A program made the translations under genes and the position numbers. Below the pieces are notes generated by a model, which saw nothing but the letters and a program-made list of their open reading frames with translations, searched no databases and had not been told where the DNA came from. Below are positions 34,445-45,814 of a stretch of DNA of 64,000 nucleotides, piece after piece. This DNA is from Antrodiella citrinella (Eukaryota; Basidiomycota; Agaricomycetes; Polyporales; Steccherinaceae), in the NCBI GenBank assembly GCA_004802725.1, contig SGPM01000114.1:1-64000 (forward strand). Direction: 5' to 3'. Position 1 is the first letter of the stretch. Every line of letters begins with the position of its first letter.

Positions 34445-35934
34445 CTAGTCGCTGCCACCCCCAAAGCCCCATAGTCCGAGACCCATGCCGTGTCTGTAGA
34501 ATCGAGGATCAACTTGACACGTACAACAGAAGGGAGGAAAGCACTCACCCTCCCTCCGAGTGTCGAGAAAAGTAGTCGAAGTCTATGTTCACTATAAGTC
34601 GCGTCAGCCGGCACGCATGGGTATCTGGTACTGGTGAATACATACCTGCCATAGCGAGCACAGCCTATGAGAGTGACAACGAAGCATGAATTCAGTGTAC
34701 AATGACGACGAGAAGTCACTTATAAACCTACCGCTCTTTCATCTAACGTCAGACTACGAGCCGTGGTCGGTGGCGGAGAGAAAGGGTCCTCTGGATTGAA
34801 TGGTTGCGGACCGAAACGAATGAAGTATTGACCCGTGTCGGTGAAGATCTATATTGCAAGTTGAGCTTCGAGATAAGATACCAATGCGAACGAACGTAAA
34901 TACCTCACGACCAAACCCACGAAATGCTCGGTTGACACTAGCGATGTCTTGCCCTGCGTGATCTCTCAGGGCAAAGCTCCAAGCCCACAGACCTTCGTCT
35001 ATCCGAGAGAATTGGTGGAACATGTCAGGTTCCGGCTCGGGTTCAGGTTGTTTGTCGGAAGCATTGGAGATGATTTGAAGAGTCTTGCGTCTGGACCAAA
35101 ACATAAGTACAGCTCTGAATAGACGAAGAATAGTGGAGTTGTACCTGAGAAATAGGTCATACTTCCGCCGCCAGATATGCCATATTTGTTGGGCTTCTGC
35201 GAAAGTGTCCAGGATTGGTTCTCCGTCTGGGGTGTAGGCGTTCAGATCTTTCAGTCGCTGAATGTACATTCGCGAGTTGATGAATGCGAATGGCCTTCGT
35301 AACTAAAGATTGCCAGATGAGTGGGTTGTTGACGCGCTCATGGTCGCATGAGTGTACATACCCACAAAACAGGTGAACCGGCACTGTCCATTACAATAGC
35401 ACGAAATGGCCTGTGTGTACGAAGGACTTGTCGGGACATTGTCGCGAGTATTCCTCGAGGCTCTTCAGCGATGAAACCAAGAGTCTCCTCCCGTTCATTC
35501 GCTGCACCAGCATCAGTATATTTTATTGCTACGGTCACACTGCTATGCCACTCACTGATCACATATTTATTTGACTGCTCAAACCCGACAAAAATATTGA
35601 GCATTTCCATCTGCCTGGTCACAATGAGTTGTTCGTTCTCCATCAACAGCCGTCTCAATCCATCCTCCGGGTCGCTTGCTGGTGGCCTTTGGCTTGACTC
35701 CCACAATGGAGACTCCTTGGTAGACGGTCTCTCTTCTTGGGCCAGATTGTCATGAAGTGTGTCAGGCCGAGTGGCTCTGCCAGTGAGGTTTGGCCGGACT
35801 CTACTTGAACCTGGGCCACGCTCCTCGAACCTGGACCGCGCGTAATTTCTATGATGCCATAGTAGTGAGTTAATGGGGGGGATATTCCTCGAGAGCACCC
35901 TAGTGGAAAGAGGTACTATTCGACGCGGCAGCAT
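34445..35934 (-). CDS. AIM25: Phospholipid scramblase family protein (Aim25-like)
   Basis: Scramblase-family proteins of fungi (yeast Aim25) are placed in mitochondria. The start ATG at 35934 gives MLPRRIVPLSTRVLSRNIPP, a basic import-like leader, and an Arg/Pro-rich region to about residue 90. The scramblase core starts with NEQLIVTRQMEMLNIFVGFE and continues GFIAEEPRGILATMSRQVLR, FRAIVMDSAGSPVLW and INSRMYIQRL. The repeat-like acidic insert PEPEPEPD lies before the second half (GLWAWSFALRDHAGQDIASV, GFGREVFTDTGQYF). The C-terminal end has ERAVVLAMAVNIDFDYFSRH, which combines the calcium-site-like acidic segment and a hydrophobic anchor, then a glycine-rich tail GMGLGLWGFGGGSD. The stop is at 34447-34445. 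It is divergent from MSS51. Confidence 0.9.
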
Positions 35935-36119
35935 ATCATGAGATGAAGGAGTATGGACTCGGAGTAACCACTGGCAGGAGTTGTGGTGAACAGTGCCGGA
36001 GAACGCGTCCCGGCGCGAGGTCCAAAGGCATCTCGATCGTTTCGCCACGTGGAAAAGGAATTGGACGGTCATAACATGACCCAGTCAATAAATACCTTCA
36101 CCGCCAGTCTATCCAAACG
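35935..36119. promoter_or_regulatory. Very short divergent promoter Aim25-like/MSS51
   Basis: Only 185 bp separate the ATG codons of two divergent genes, both expected in mitochondria. Part of the interval must be 5' untranslated sequence for both. An A/T patch (gtcaataaatacc) lies about 30 bp upstream of the MSS51 ATG. Co-regulation is inference. Confidence 0.5.
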
Positions 36120-37824
36120 ATGGCAGTCTCCCTCATGTACGCACGTCCAGTGTGTGCAGTGGCAGGCGCTGCTAGTCGACGCTATATCCTCCGTTCCCAA
36201 TCCCGAAGTCTCTTCTCCTGGTTGAAGTCAAAGCCTCAGCAAGCTTCCGCGAAATCAAAGGACAAGGTCCCCATCCTGTCCCAGGATGACCTCTTTCATC
36301 CGTTCTCCAAGTCACCCATGCCTGCCGTACGCGCAAGAGGTGAAGCTATCCAAAAGCTCGCGCCGTGTCCCGTATGCGCGTCCTCACATCACCACCTACA
36401 CGGACATGGTTCACAGCCCAAAGCAGTCAAGTTCGAATGTCCAGACTGTGGCTGGCCGACACACTGCTCAGAGGAACATTGGGCTGCAGATGAGGAACAC
36501 AAAAAGTACTGTGGTCGTCTGAGGGAGGTTAACGAGGATGAACATGATCTCCGAAGTGGTCGAAGGCTGAGGGAATTTGAGCTGCCTGGTACGTCTCCTC
36601 ATTCCGACAAATAGCCTGCACCTAAAGCTATGTGTGCCTTGCAGGTAAACAGGACTCAGAATCTGCGATATCCTTTGCCAATTGGGACGTGTTCTGGTAC
36701 ACGCGTGGCTTTCCTTCCATGGACACTGAACGGTCTCGGAGACATGCTAGTAAACTCCTCACCTACCCTCTCACCATCGGTTCCGTACTTCACCAGTATA
36801 GTGGTTTGACTCTGAGCAATCAGCGAGTCACACCAGAGGGTAGTCGCTCGTTAGCTGGTATGTTTGCAATGACTTTGTCCGTACGGGCTAGATGCTGAAA
36901 TGCAATACAGCGTTGCGTACAACATTGCATGTTCCTCCCGGCGCGCCTGAGACAGAGGAAGCTGCTGCAAGCAAGCCACAAATGCGTATTTTCATTCTTG
37001 GTGCCAGAGCCGAATCCTCTTTGCCCCCACACGTTTGGGAACAATTGTGCATGCTCTACCCCGCTGCTATGTTCCATCTCTACTTCATTGGCCCTCAAGT
37101 GTCGCTTCCCAAACCTCCAAGCACATCGGCGCCTTCCCCTACGTCGTCAACGCAATCTCAAACCGATGAGACAGTTACAGCAGAGAGTAGCGCCGCCCAG
37201 GCAACAGCGGAACCTACCGAGAAGACTACGCCTGAAGAAGAGAAGCCGGTATACCTCCCCAATGTCTACGAGCCACCGACACCTGCACCCATAGTTCGGC
37301 TAAAACGCACACGCTCGTCCGTGGAGAAATATGGTGTACCGGCATATACAGTTCCATATACTGCTCAGCTCACTATCACCGGCATGCAAGCCACCTACAC
37401 GGAAGTACACCACAACTTCCAAGAAACATTCGATCCGTACACCGACTGCTTCTTCCTCTTCACCCCTGGCTTCGGATTCCCCTCAGCGACAAGTACATCC
37501 GAGGTCACTGGCGAGCCGTTACTCCAAATTGCATCACCAACCGAGTGGGGACCCGTGATGCCTCTACTGCTTCAGACGAGATGCCCTATCTTCGTCACTG
37601 GGTTCTCGCCGGCGGATGTCGAGAGGGACGTACAGTCTTTGTCGACTGCGCCTGAGGTCGCTGGAGAGTTTGACTGGGTTGTCACGCCTGGTCCGAATGC
37701 CTTTGGTAGCGAGAAGTGGGAGGTTGCAGACTTCGACCCTAGAGTCATGGTGAAGACCAATTGGGGCGTTTGGGGTATTAGAGGGAAGACGAGGGACATT
37801 AGAGAAAAATCGGGATGGTTCTGA
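36120..37824 (+). CDS. MSS51: Mitochondrial COX1 translation/assembly factor MSS51
   Basis: Mss51 activates COX1 mRNA translation and chaperones newly made Cox1 in yeast mitochondria. Three exons (36120-36589, about 36646-36857, 36910-37824) encode about 530 residues. The N-terminus is an import-like leader (MAVSLMYARPVCAVAGAASR). A zinc-binding module reads LAPCPVCASS ... FECPDCGWPTHCSEEHWAAD with KKYC, typical of Mss51 (MYND-like). Next come FANWDVFWYTRGFPSMDTER, the conserved YPLTIGSVLHQYSGLT and RIFILGARAESSLPPHVWEQ. A Thr/Ser/Pro/Glu-rich insert (about residues 280-340) is longer than in yeast and probably disordered. The C-terminal domain ends with WGVWGIRGKTRDIREKSGWF. The last intron places a splice inside LAA/LRTTLH. 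Confidence 0.94.
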
Positions 37825-38124
37825 GACTTAATCTAGTGCACTATCTTATTAGCGGCATGTTTTGCTATATCCCCACTCCAATGAATTCATGGATAATGCA
37901 GTTGGAAGATGGTTCATCAACAAAAGCACAAACAAGTTTTGTTGTGTGGTCACGTGTCTGACGCGACGCGTCTTGTCACGACGCGTTGTTGAACGCGTTC
38001 ACGTTCCCCAACACGCGTCCAGCGAACCGCCTCTCCTTTTCATCATCCCTCACTCCTCCTCCGCCCTCAACATTATTCCTAACTTATCAGATATCCCACA
38101 ACATAGTTTCATCTGGTCATTCGG

Positions 38125-40623
38125 ATGGTCTACCTTCCACCTCCCCAATTTGCGTCCGCGTCACGCCCCTCCTACGCAGAAGCCTACGCCAATATATTGG
38201 CAGCACATCGACGTTCGCCGCTCACTTCGGCCGCCTCTGTTATCATTCTTGTTGCTCCAGATGTCGACGCACTATGTGCTGCTAGCATGCTCGCTGATTT
38301 GCTGAAAGGAGACGATGTCATGCATCGTATTATACCGGTCTCTGGACACGCGGATTTGGAGCAGAAACGCGATGAGTTGGCGACTTACACCGACGTATGT
38401 GATTTGTGTATACTTCAGCTGATGTTTGGCTGACGTGTTGCGCAGTTGCACACCCTCATCCTTTTGAATATGGGCGCGATTCTGGATTTGCCCTCGGAAG
38501 AATGGTTTGGGAACTTCAGTCCCCAATTGACCGTGCATGTCATCGACTCGTCGCGTCCGCAGAATTTGTCCAGTCTGTTTGGAGGTGGAGATAACGGAGA
38601 GCGGATAGTTGTTTGGGATGATGGAGGTGCAGAGGTGATGCAGGAAGAACGGAAGGCTTGGGAGGTCCTCACGGTACGTACTGTCTTAGCCACCAATCAA
38701 TTGACCTCTGCCTGACCAGAGCGCATACAGTATGAACCTGAACCTGATTCAGATGAGGACTCTGATCTAGATGACGAAGAGGAGGATGAGAATGAAGCAG
38801 ACAAGACGGATGTTGACGAGGATGAATATGAGCAGGAACAGGGCACCTCAAATGGGAAACGGAGGTCACTTGGTGAGGGACGTGCTTCTCCGAAACGGCG
38901 GAAAGTGGACGTGCGTTCATTTACTTCTGCGCCTCTCTGTCCAAATCTCATGCAACAAGTTTACAGCGACCGCATAGAATATCCAGAGATGAGCGAGAAG
39001 GTTATGCAAAACGACTGAACAAACATTACATGTCTGGTACTTGGTACGGGCAGAGCGCGTCGGGAACTATCTACATTCTTGCCACGGTGCTGGAACGCGT
39101 AGACAACGACCTTTTATGGTGAGTACATGCCGATTCTGTTCTAGACCATGACTCAAAATCTTCATATCCAATAGGCTGGCTATCCTAGGTCTGACTCATC
39201 AATATACCACCTCACGAATATCACGAGAAGAATACGAACGATACCAATCAATATACCACGACGAAGTCGCACGTCTCAATCCACCACCACCTGCTTCGGC
39301 CGCCAATGATTATGACTTCAGGTCTCAGAACCCAGACGATAGGTCGGTGTATGCTGCGGACGAACTCAGGTTCACGATGTTCCGACATTGGAACTTGTAC
39401 GACGCGATGTATCATTCGAGCTACGTTGCGGCAAAGTTGGGTATCTGGAAGGAGAAGGGACGAAAACGGCTGACCGGGTTACTCGCAAAGATGGGGTACG
39501 TTTTGTTGACCTCTTTCGATCAATGAGAATTGACCTAGCCTGCGTCCAGCTTCTCTGTCTTGGAGACTCAACAACCATATCCTCACATGGCCAAGGACCT
39601 GAAGCGAAACCTGAAACACAAGCTTGACCAAATCGCTCCCGAATACGGATTGGTCGAGCTTTCATACCCGTCCTTCACGCGGTGTTACGGATGGCTATCC
39701 CATCCCATCTCAGCATGCGACGCCGTGGAAGGTATTTCAGCTCTGCTGGACGTTGCCGGCGGTGTTCGCATGGAGATCGAGGTCGAGGGTGCGCGTAACG
39801 GTGGTGAATGGTTCGGCGGCGGAAAGGTATGGGAGGCTGCAGGAAAAGAAGGGCGGCGAGACGATGAGCGGGAGAACGTCCCACCCGGCGGGTTGGTGGA
39901 AGATGTTGGCGCGAAGCGGAGAATGGGGAACGGTGAAGATGGTGACGAAGATGTCGAGGAGTCGGGCGAGCCGCAATGGTGGGTGAAGAATTTCTGGACA
40001 GCTTTTGACGCATTGAACAAGTGAGTGTAATCTCACCAATGTGATTTGCGGATACTGATTCAATTTCCAGTGTTGCACAACTACGCCAGGCTTTGCCACT
40101 CTCCATGTCCCTGCACCGTGCCATCATCCGACAAGGATCTTCCATTATCGACAAACATGACATCCGTACTCTACGCGGACATAGAGTAGTCATCCTCTCT
40201 CAAGGACCCGACCTCGAGTTGTTTGCTCACCCGGGCGTGCTGTCACGTCTTGCTCTATGGCTGGTTGAAGCTATGCGAGACAGGGTCCAGGCCGGTGTTC
40301 TGCCCAACGGCCGGAAACGGAAGAGCTTGCCGTTTGTAGTGGCGTGTCTGAACGAGAAGGCGGGCTCATACATTGTAGTCGGTGTCACCGCAGCGTTGGA
40401 CTTCGGTGACGTACGGAAAAAGTAAGACGCATGTTTGTGGAGCTGCTATTCCTGGTGTTGACGTTTCTCTCATTACAGTGGGTTTGGTCTTGCATTCCTG
40501 GACGCCAAGGAGCGTTGCAATGCGCGCACTCGTCACGGTTCGTTCGATACCAGCGTCATAGAAATCAACAAAGACGATCTTAGTGTCTTCCTCGGGACCT
40601 TGGTAGAGGCCAGCGATGTTTAG
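38125..40623 (+). CDS. CDC45: DNA replication initiation factor CDC45
   Basis: Cdc45 joins Mcm2-7 and GINS to form the CMG replicative helicase in the nucleus. The start ATG at 38125 gives MVYLPPPQFASASRPSYAEA; the DHH-like fold follows in SVIILVAPDVDALCAASML and LILLNMGAILDLPSEEWFG. Two acidic low-complexity inserts are present: DSDEDSDLDDEEEDENEADK (about residues 170-210) and a Gly/Asp/Glu-rich one near residues 490-530. Conserved blocks include GTWYGQSASGTIYILA, DELRFTMFRHWNLYDAMYHS, SYVAAKLGIWKEKGRKRL and SLHRAIIRQGSSIIDKHDIR. It ends FLGTLVEASDV with TAG at 40621-40623. Length is about 690 residues with about eight introns. It lies tail to tail with HIS3. Confidence 0.96.
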
Positions 40624-40776
40624 ATGATCCCAATGCATACCCACTGCTCATTTGTATACTCCATCTCCGCATACATTCCTAGTTGTATTTCATACGCTGT
40701 GTTCTAATACATCAATCTGTTTACGTCCAGATGAGTCCCACTTCGTCGTCGAGTGCATTCTCAGACTCGGAGGAGT

Positions 40777-41600
40777 CTATAGGACACCCTTAGTACTTGG
40801 AACATCGTCTCCTCCTGTCCTCTCAATAGCTTGACGGATGGCCAGGGCGAGAGCCTTGAAGGCTGATTCCGCTCTGCATGTTCCAGTCAGCTTATAGCCA
40901 CAACCAAATGTGGATAGACTCACCTGTGATGATCATTCTCACCGCGCAGTACATCGACATGCAGTGTCACTCCAGAAGCCATGGCGAATGAGTAGAATAT
41001 GTGAGGGAACATCTCTGTGGACAAGTCTCCCAACTTCTCTCGTTTGATCCCAAGGTCGGTGACGCAGTAGGGTCTGGAGCAGATATCAATCACTGCTCTA
41101 GATAATGCCTAGAAAACCAAATAATCACCATGAGATGTGCTCATGAGGATTATCACCAAACGTACCTCGTCAAGTGGAGCGAACCCTGTTCCATATCTTC
41201 TGATACCTTTGACCTCGCCGAGTGCTTGCTTGAAGGCTGTACCTAACGCAATGGCGCTGTCCTGTAAAGTATTACATATCCGTCAGCCAAGTGCTAAACT
41301 AATTAGTATGAGAGTGACTTATCAGTGGTGTGGTGGTCGTCTATGTGCAGGTCACCTTGGCACTTCATCATAAGCGACATTCCGGAGTGCTTAGCAAGAG
41401 CATGGTACATCTAGGACGGTGTTGGTAAATGATATGCAAGTACGACGTTTCGTTGAACTTACATGGTCCAAAAACCCGATTCCAGTTGAAATCTCAATTT
41501 CCTGTTTGTTGCCCGAACCTGCTTGGCAGTCGAGGTTGATGTATACCTCGATCTGCGTTTCGTTCGTCTTCCTTTCGACTTTGGCAGTTCTTGCAGACAT
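40777..41600 (-). CDS. HIS3: Imidazoleglycerol-phosphate dehydratase
   Basis: This enzyme makes imidazole-acetol phosphate from imidazoleglycerol phosphate, the sixth step of histidine synthesis. The start ATG at 41600 gives [20 protein letters not shown]. Conserved metal-binding motifs are present: [38 protein letters not shown], and near the C-terminus [20 protein letters not shown], as expected for the two manganese sites. The protein ends VPSTKGVL with TAG at 40779-40777. Length is about 205 residues over four or five exons, normal for the fungal monofunctional enzyme. It shares a tail-to-tail border (about 150 bp) with CDC45. Confidence 0.96.
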
Positions 41601-41815
41601 TCTCACGCAAAGGGTCGCGAAAGTCAAAGGCCCGAGGTGTTGAGATAGAGTGTGAGAGGCAATGAAGGAGTCATAGGCTAACGGGATCGAAGGAATACGA
41701 TTGGAAAACAGTGATCGAGAAGTGCGCATCCAAATATAGTAATCATAGTGTTCACGTCCAGCGGTCGATATACGCAAAAGAAATCGTACGAGCATGTCTA
41801 GCTAACGCATGAGGT

Positions 41816-43679
41816 TCAAAAATCGCCTGCAAAGGGGCCTCTTCCTTCTGCTTTCGCATCCATCACTTGCCACATCCCGCATCCTTTGCCCTCGTTTGAA
41901 GACGCTGCATGACAAGTCCACCAATACTGTACCACCGCATCCCTTCTCAGGGGCTCTTTACTTGAACTTGGCCTTTGATTATCGTCACCTTCCATCGGAA
42001 TGGTGTGTCGGTTCTTCATATTCGGCCGCAGTATACAAGGTATGCCGCATTTACACCTCGGTGTATTCGAAGGTTTGTAGTCGGGTCGGAAGAATCTGAA
42101 CGTAATGTTGATCCGTGCATTGGAAGCGTCAGACGTCATCCTATCTTGCAGCTCAGGAGGTGGCGGATACGCAGGGTGGAAGAGGTCTATCGCGCGTTGG
42201 GGCGGTATGGCATGTTTGAACATTTCTTGACATGATGCGTGCATGATTGTAAGCTGTGTCGATAGTTCGCAATTGGTTATCAACAAAACATGACGCCTTG
42301 CCACTCACCGAATTATGAGCCAATGGAACATTATAGGTTCTCGGCGCTCGAGTATCTTTCTCATTTTTCGGCACAACTTCTCGCAATCGGAAGGTCCTAG
42401 TCGTTCCTGCATATACATCAACACAAAGGATGACTGCGGGTTCGTTCAGGGGGCCTACCTAAACTCAAACTCGCTATGGTAGGATACGGGCCCAAGTATG
42501 TCAGCGCGTCCGTATGAAATCCCACACCTTCCTTCGTTCCTTCGTAGCAATTCGATGCAGCAACATTGGCTCGCCAAATCATATTTTGCCCGTCTTCAAG
42601 AACATCGCTTTCGCTCGAGTTCTTTGGTGGTTCCCCACCCCATTCCAAAGGATATTGTTGTCTCTTGTGCATTTCGGCATTCACCACTCGCTCTATGTAT
42701 CGGCACGCTTCCTCCATTGCGTCTGGGAACGGCGGCGATGGGCCAGTTTGGCGGCCATTGTACCTGTTGAGGAGCAGTAAAAACACAATCGACATCTGCA
42801 GAGGTAACGGAAAGTACCAGAATTGCGCCGCCTCGTCCATCTCCACGTTTTCGGCATCTGTGTCTGGGTACTGTCGAATGAAGAAGGAAGTCTTGTGAGG
42901 GCTTTCCACCAGCCTGTCAAATAGCCACCACTTGTTCCTTTCCCAGTCACGGCTCAAATCAAGCATGGTGTAGAATAGACTAGATGAGAAGGCATCAGTT
43001 AATCAATCCAGCGGGGACAATCTTTCATCACCTACCGACAAGCTAATTCCGGTGGCAGGACGGACGCATGCATTGTACATGGTATGTGACTGGCAATCAT
43101 TTCTGGTGTTGTGAGAGTCAGTGGAGGATGCTTCGGAGGTCCTGCTTTGGTGTTGTCCATTGAATTGGGAGGTCGAAGGATGGACATGAATTCGGCGTTG
43201 GTCACTTGTTTGACCTTGACAGGGGACTTGTTCTCCGAGACAGGCAGTTCCGGTTCAGGGTCCATATAAGCCTCCTCTGGCTGTTCTAGATCCAACGATG
43301 GCAAAACATCGTCCTCGAACTTCTGCGCCGGCTTCGATACTGGCCTTCTTGGCTCTGACGAAATTTCTGCGCGAGTAGGCGCATCCGACCGGATTCTTTT
43401 ACTTTGCGGCTTTTCAGCAGGTGCAGGTAGTTTCTCCAACCAGCCCTCCAACCCGCCAGACTTCCGCTTCTTTCCTACGGCCTTAGCTGGCGTGGTAATA
43501 CGTGAAGACGACGCGTTGGAAGAGGATGTAGCCCTGGAGTTAAGACATTGAGCCGCACGTTCAACGTTGCCATCACAATCAAGGAGGGCGTCGAGGAGAA
43601 TGGATTGGTCGTGTATCGGCGCGTCGAGTAAGCTGGACACGAGAGCGAGAAGAGTTTCGGTGTCTTCTGCACCGCGCAT
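41816..43679 (-). CDS. CUE-AlkB-GRF zinc-finger protein (DNA/RNA alkylation repair dioxygenase)
   Basis: AlkB enzymes remove alkyl groups from bases using 2-oxoglutarate, oxygen and Fe(II). The start ATG at 43679 gives MRGAEDTETLLALVSSLLDA, and the N-terminal region has a CUE/UBA-like three-helix pattern (LLDALLDCDGNVERAAQCL). A basic/acidic linker follows (AVGKKRKSGGLEGWLEKLPA). The AlkB core begins near VLPPELACRLFYTMLDLSRD and includes ANVAASNCYEGTKEGVGFHT with HTD as the iron HxD, LAHNSLTIMHASCQEMFKHA with the distal His, and the 2-oxoglutarate arginines in INITFRFFRPDY. The C-terminal part is a GRF-type zinc finger (CKCGIPCILRP ... YWWTC ... GKGCGMWQVMD). About 530 residues. The three domains lie in one chain of exons with no stop between them. 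Substrate unknown; the GRF finger suggests single-stranded nucleic acid. Confidence 0.82.
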
Positions 43680-43971
43680 CGTGGTTCGTGATATGACGGA
43701 CAAGATGGATGTTTCAGATTTCCACCTGAGCCTTTGTGTGTGTTTCCTGATATCAGCAGCACACGCAGTCGCGGTAAGTAGACAAGGGAGTACGAGAGAC
43801 AGAGTCGACAAAGACTAATTGTTTTCTCAGACACGGTCACATGACACAACGCGCTTCGGAGATCGAACTTGTTGAGAATCCGACGGCTAACGGGGCGACC
43901 GGCGGCGAAAGTCTTGTAGACCAATATACGACCTTGTATCCACCCCCTCCGTGTCTCTGCACCTTACCACC
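43680..43971. promoter_or_regulatory. Divergent promoter region AlkB-fusion/M24 peptidase
   Basis: This 292-bp interval separates the start codons of two divergent genes and must hold both promoters. The AlkB-gene frame remains open upstream to 43811 on the minus strand, so a longer N-terminus is conceivable. An A/T-rich ccaatatacgacc lies near 43920 with a CCAAT sequence. Confidence 0.45.
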
Positions 43972-45675
43972 ATGGGACGTGCTTACAGCTCTCTCCCAAT
44001 TGAAGGCGAACCCATTGCGCGCACGAGCCATCGGTGGATTACACAACTGAAGCAGGTGGTAAGCATCGTCGCCAAACGTCTTATCTGGCTATTGGTATTC
44101 ATCTCTGATTTTCTTCATGTTCAGCTTACCGTGCTCGTACTGGTTCTCGTAGGATACTACTATGGAAACCTGCCGTCTTTGACTCGTATGTGGACAATCA
44201 GAAGTGAACCCGACTTCTCGCACCTAGCTTCCCACTGCGCCGATATCCTTCCAATCAAATCCGACTCTTTCGTCGCGCGGCAACAAGCTCTCGCAGAGAC
44301 TCTCTACGCGCTGAAAGCATCCGCATACATTGCAGAACCAGGTGCAAGCGCTGCGTACTATGCCAATTTATCCGGCACAGCTTGGCATCTGTCGGAGCGA
44401 CCTCTCTTGCTTATCGTGACCCCCGAGGTCGACGAAGACAATCATGTTTACGCACAGGTCTCCATCCTGACTCCATCTTTCGAGGCTACCAGGGCGAAGC
44501 TATTGTCTATTCCCAGCGCGTCGAAAGTCGCGTATCCAGAATGGCCTGAACACGTCGATCCGTACGCCGTGGCACTTTCAGTCATCAATCAGTCCAACAA
44601 CGGTCCTATCTACGTCGATGGCGCAAGCAGACTGTTCATTCGTGATGGACTGCAGCAAGTAGTGTCACATAGCGTTGTGCAGAGTGCACCGACGGAGATC
44701 AGACGTTTACGGGAGAGAAAGAGCGAGGAGGAGCTAGAGATCATGAAGTGTGCTAACGAAGTGAGCAACGATGTGTTACAGCATTGTGACCTCGCTGATC
44801 AATGCCCCTTAGGTGACATTGTTGTCTATCAGAGCTGCTAGGGAATACATGTATATTGGCATACACGAGTCCGAAGCGGGCGCGCTCGTTACAAAGGCCA
44901 TGTCAGCTGCTGGCCTGCGCGGTAGCTTCGCTTTGAGTCTTTTCGCAGGTCAGCTCACACCCTACGCACATTACAAATTGACAACTCAATTCTTCTTGGT
45001 GTAGAGAACGCCGCACTTCCACATGGAAGTGGAACCGACAAGGTCCTGGGAAAAAGTGACTTGATTTTAATAGACTGTGGAGGTACTCTTCACGGATATG
45101 AGAGCGACGTAACAAGAGTACGTCTTTGAATAAGATCCTACATTGTCTCAATGTTAAATTCATCTCCCACAGACTTTTGCCCTGGACGATTCTGATATTC
45201 CGTTTTGGACTCTCGCATACTGGAGGCTAGTTCTCAATGCACAAACTGTTGCACTCATCACCGCCGTGAATGGTACTATTACAGCTGAAGTGGATCAGGC
45301 AGCTCGCAATGCACTGGGTGTTTCCGCCATGTATTTCACGCATAGACTCGGTCACGGTACGTTATTTGCCTTATTATGTGTGTCTTCTGAGTCTTAATTT
45401 TTCCTAAGGTATTGGTCTGGAAGGTCACGAATCGCCTTACCTGACAGGGGGGTCCAAGGATGTGATCCTCACCGGGCATACGTTCTCTAACGAACCTGGC
45501 ATCTACGTTGAGGGGCTGGTATGTACTTGACTGTTATCAAAGCTTTCATTCATTGACTCCTTGCTTGCAGCTGGGAATTCGTCTGGAAGACTGCTTTTAC
45601 ATCGATACCGATGGGCAACCTGTATACCTTACTGCTAAAGTTGGAGGACAAGCCAAGACTCCATGGCTTTTGTAA
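43972..45675 (+). CDS. M24 metallopeptidase (Xaa-Pro aminopeptidase/dipeptidase-like) with membrane anchor
   Basis: M24 enzymes are two-metal peptidases that cut next to proline, though some members are inactive. The start ATG at 43972 gives MGRAYSSLPIEGEPIARTSH, then a hydrophobic segment (LTVLVLVLVGYYYG, about residues 50-65) that suggests a type II membrane anchor. The creatinase N-terminal domain follows (ALKASAYIAEPGASAAYYAN). The catalytic domain carries all five expected metal ligands: LIDCGG (Asp), YESDVTRTFAL (Asp), HRLGHGIGLEGHE (His), FSNEPGIYVEGL (Glu) and IRLEDCFYI (Glu). It ends GGQAKTPWLL with TAA at 45673-45675. Length is about 475 residues and there are five short introns. 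A vacuolar or secretory location is inferred from the anchor. Confidence 0.88.
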
Positions 45676-45814
45676 AATGTACACACTGATCTGTAAAAGC
45701 AAGCTCTGATCTATTGCACGTATAACGCGTTGCAACGTATTCAAGCTTCAAGTCCAAGCGAATCCAATGGTATTAAAATGTATCAAATCCATGTATAAAT
45801 CCTGTAAGATGTGT

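Noticed and set aside
37862..38305. Plus-strand frame of 147 residues before CDC45
   Set aside because: It overlaps the CDC45 first exon in a different frame and lacks domain features.
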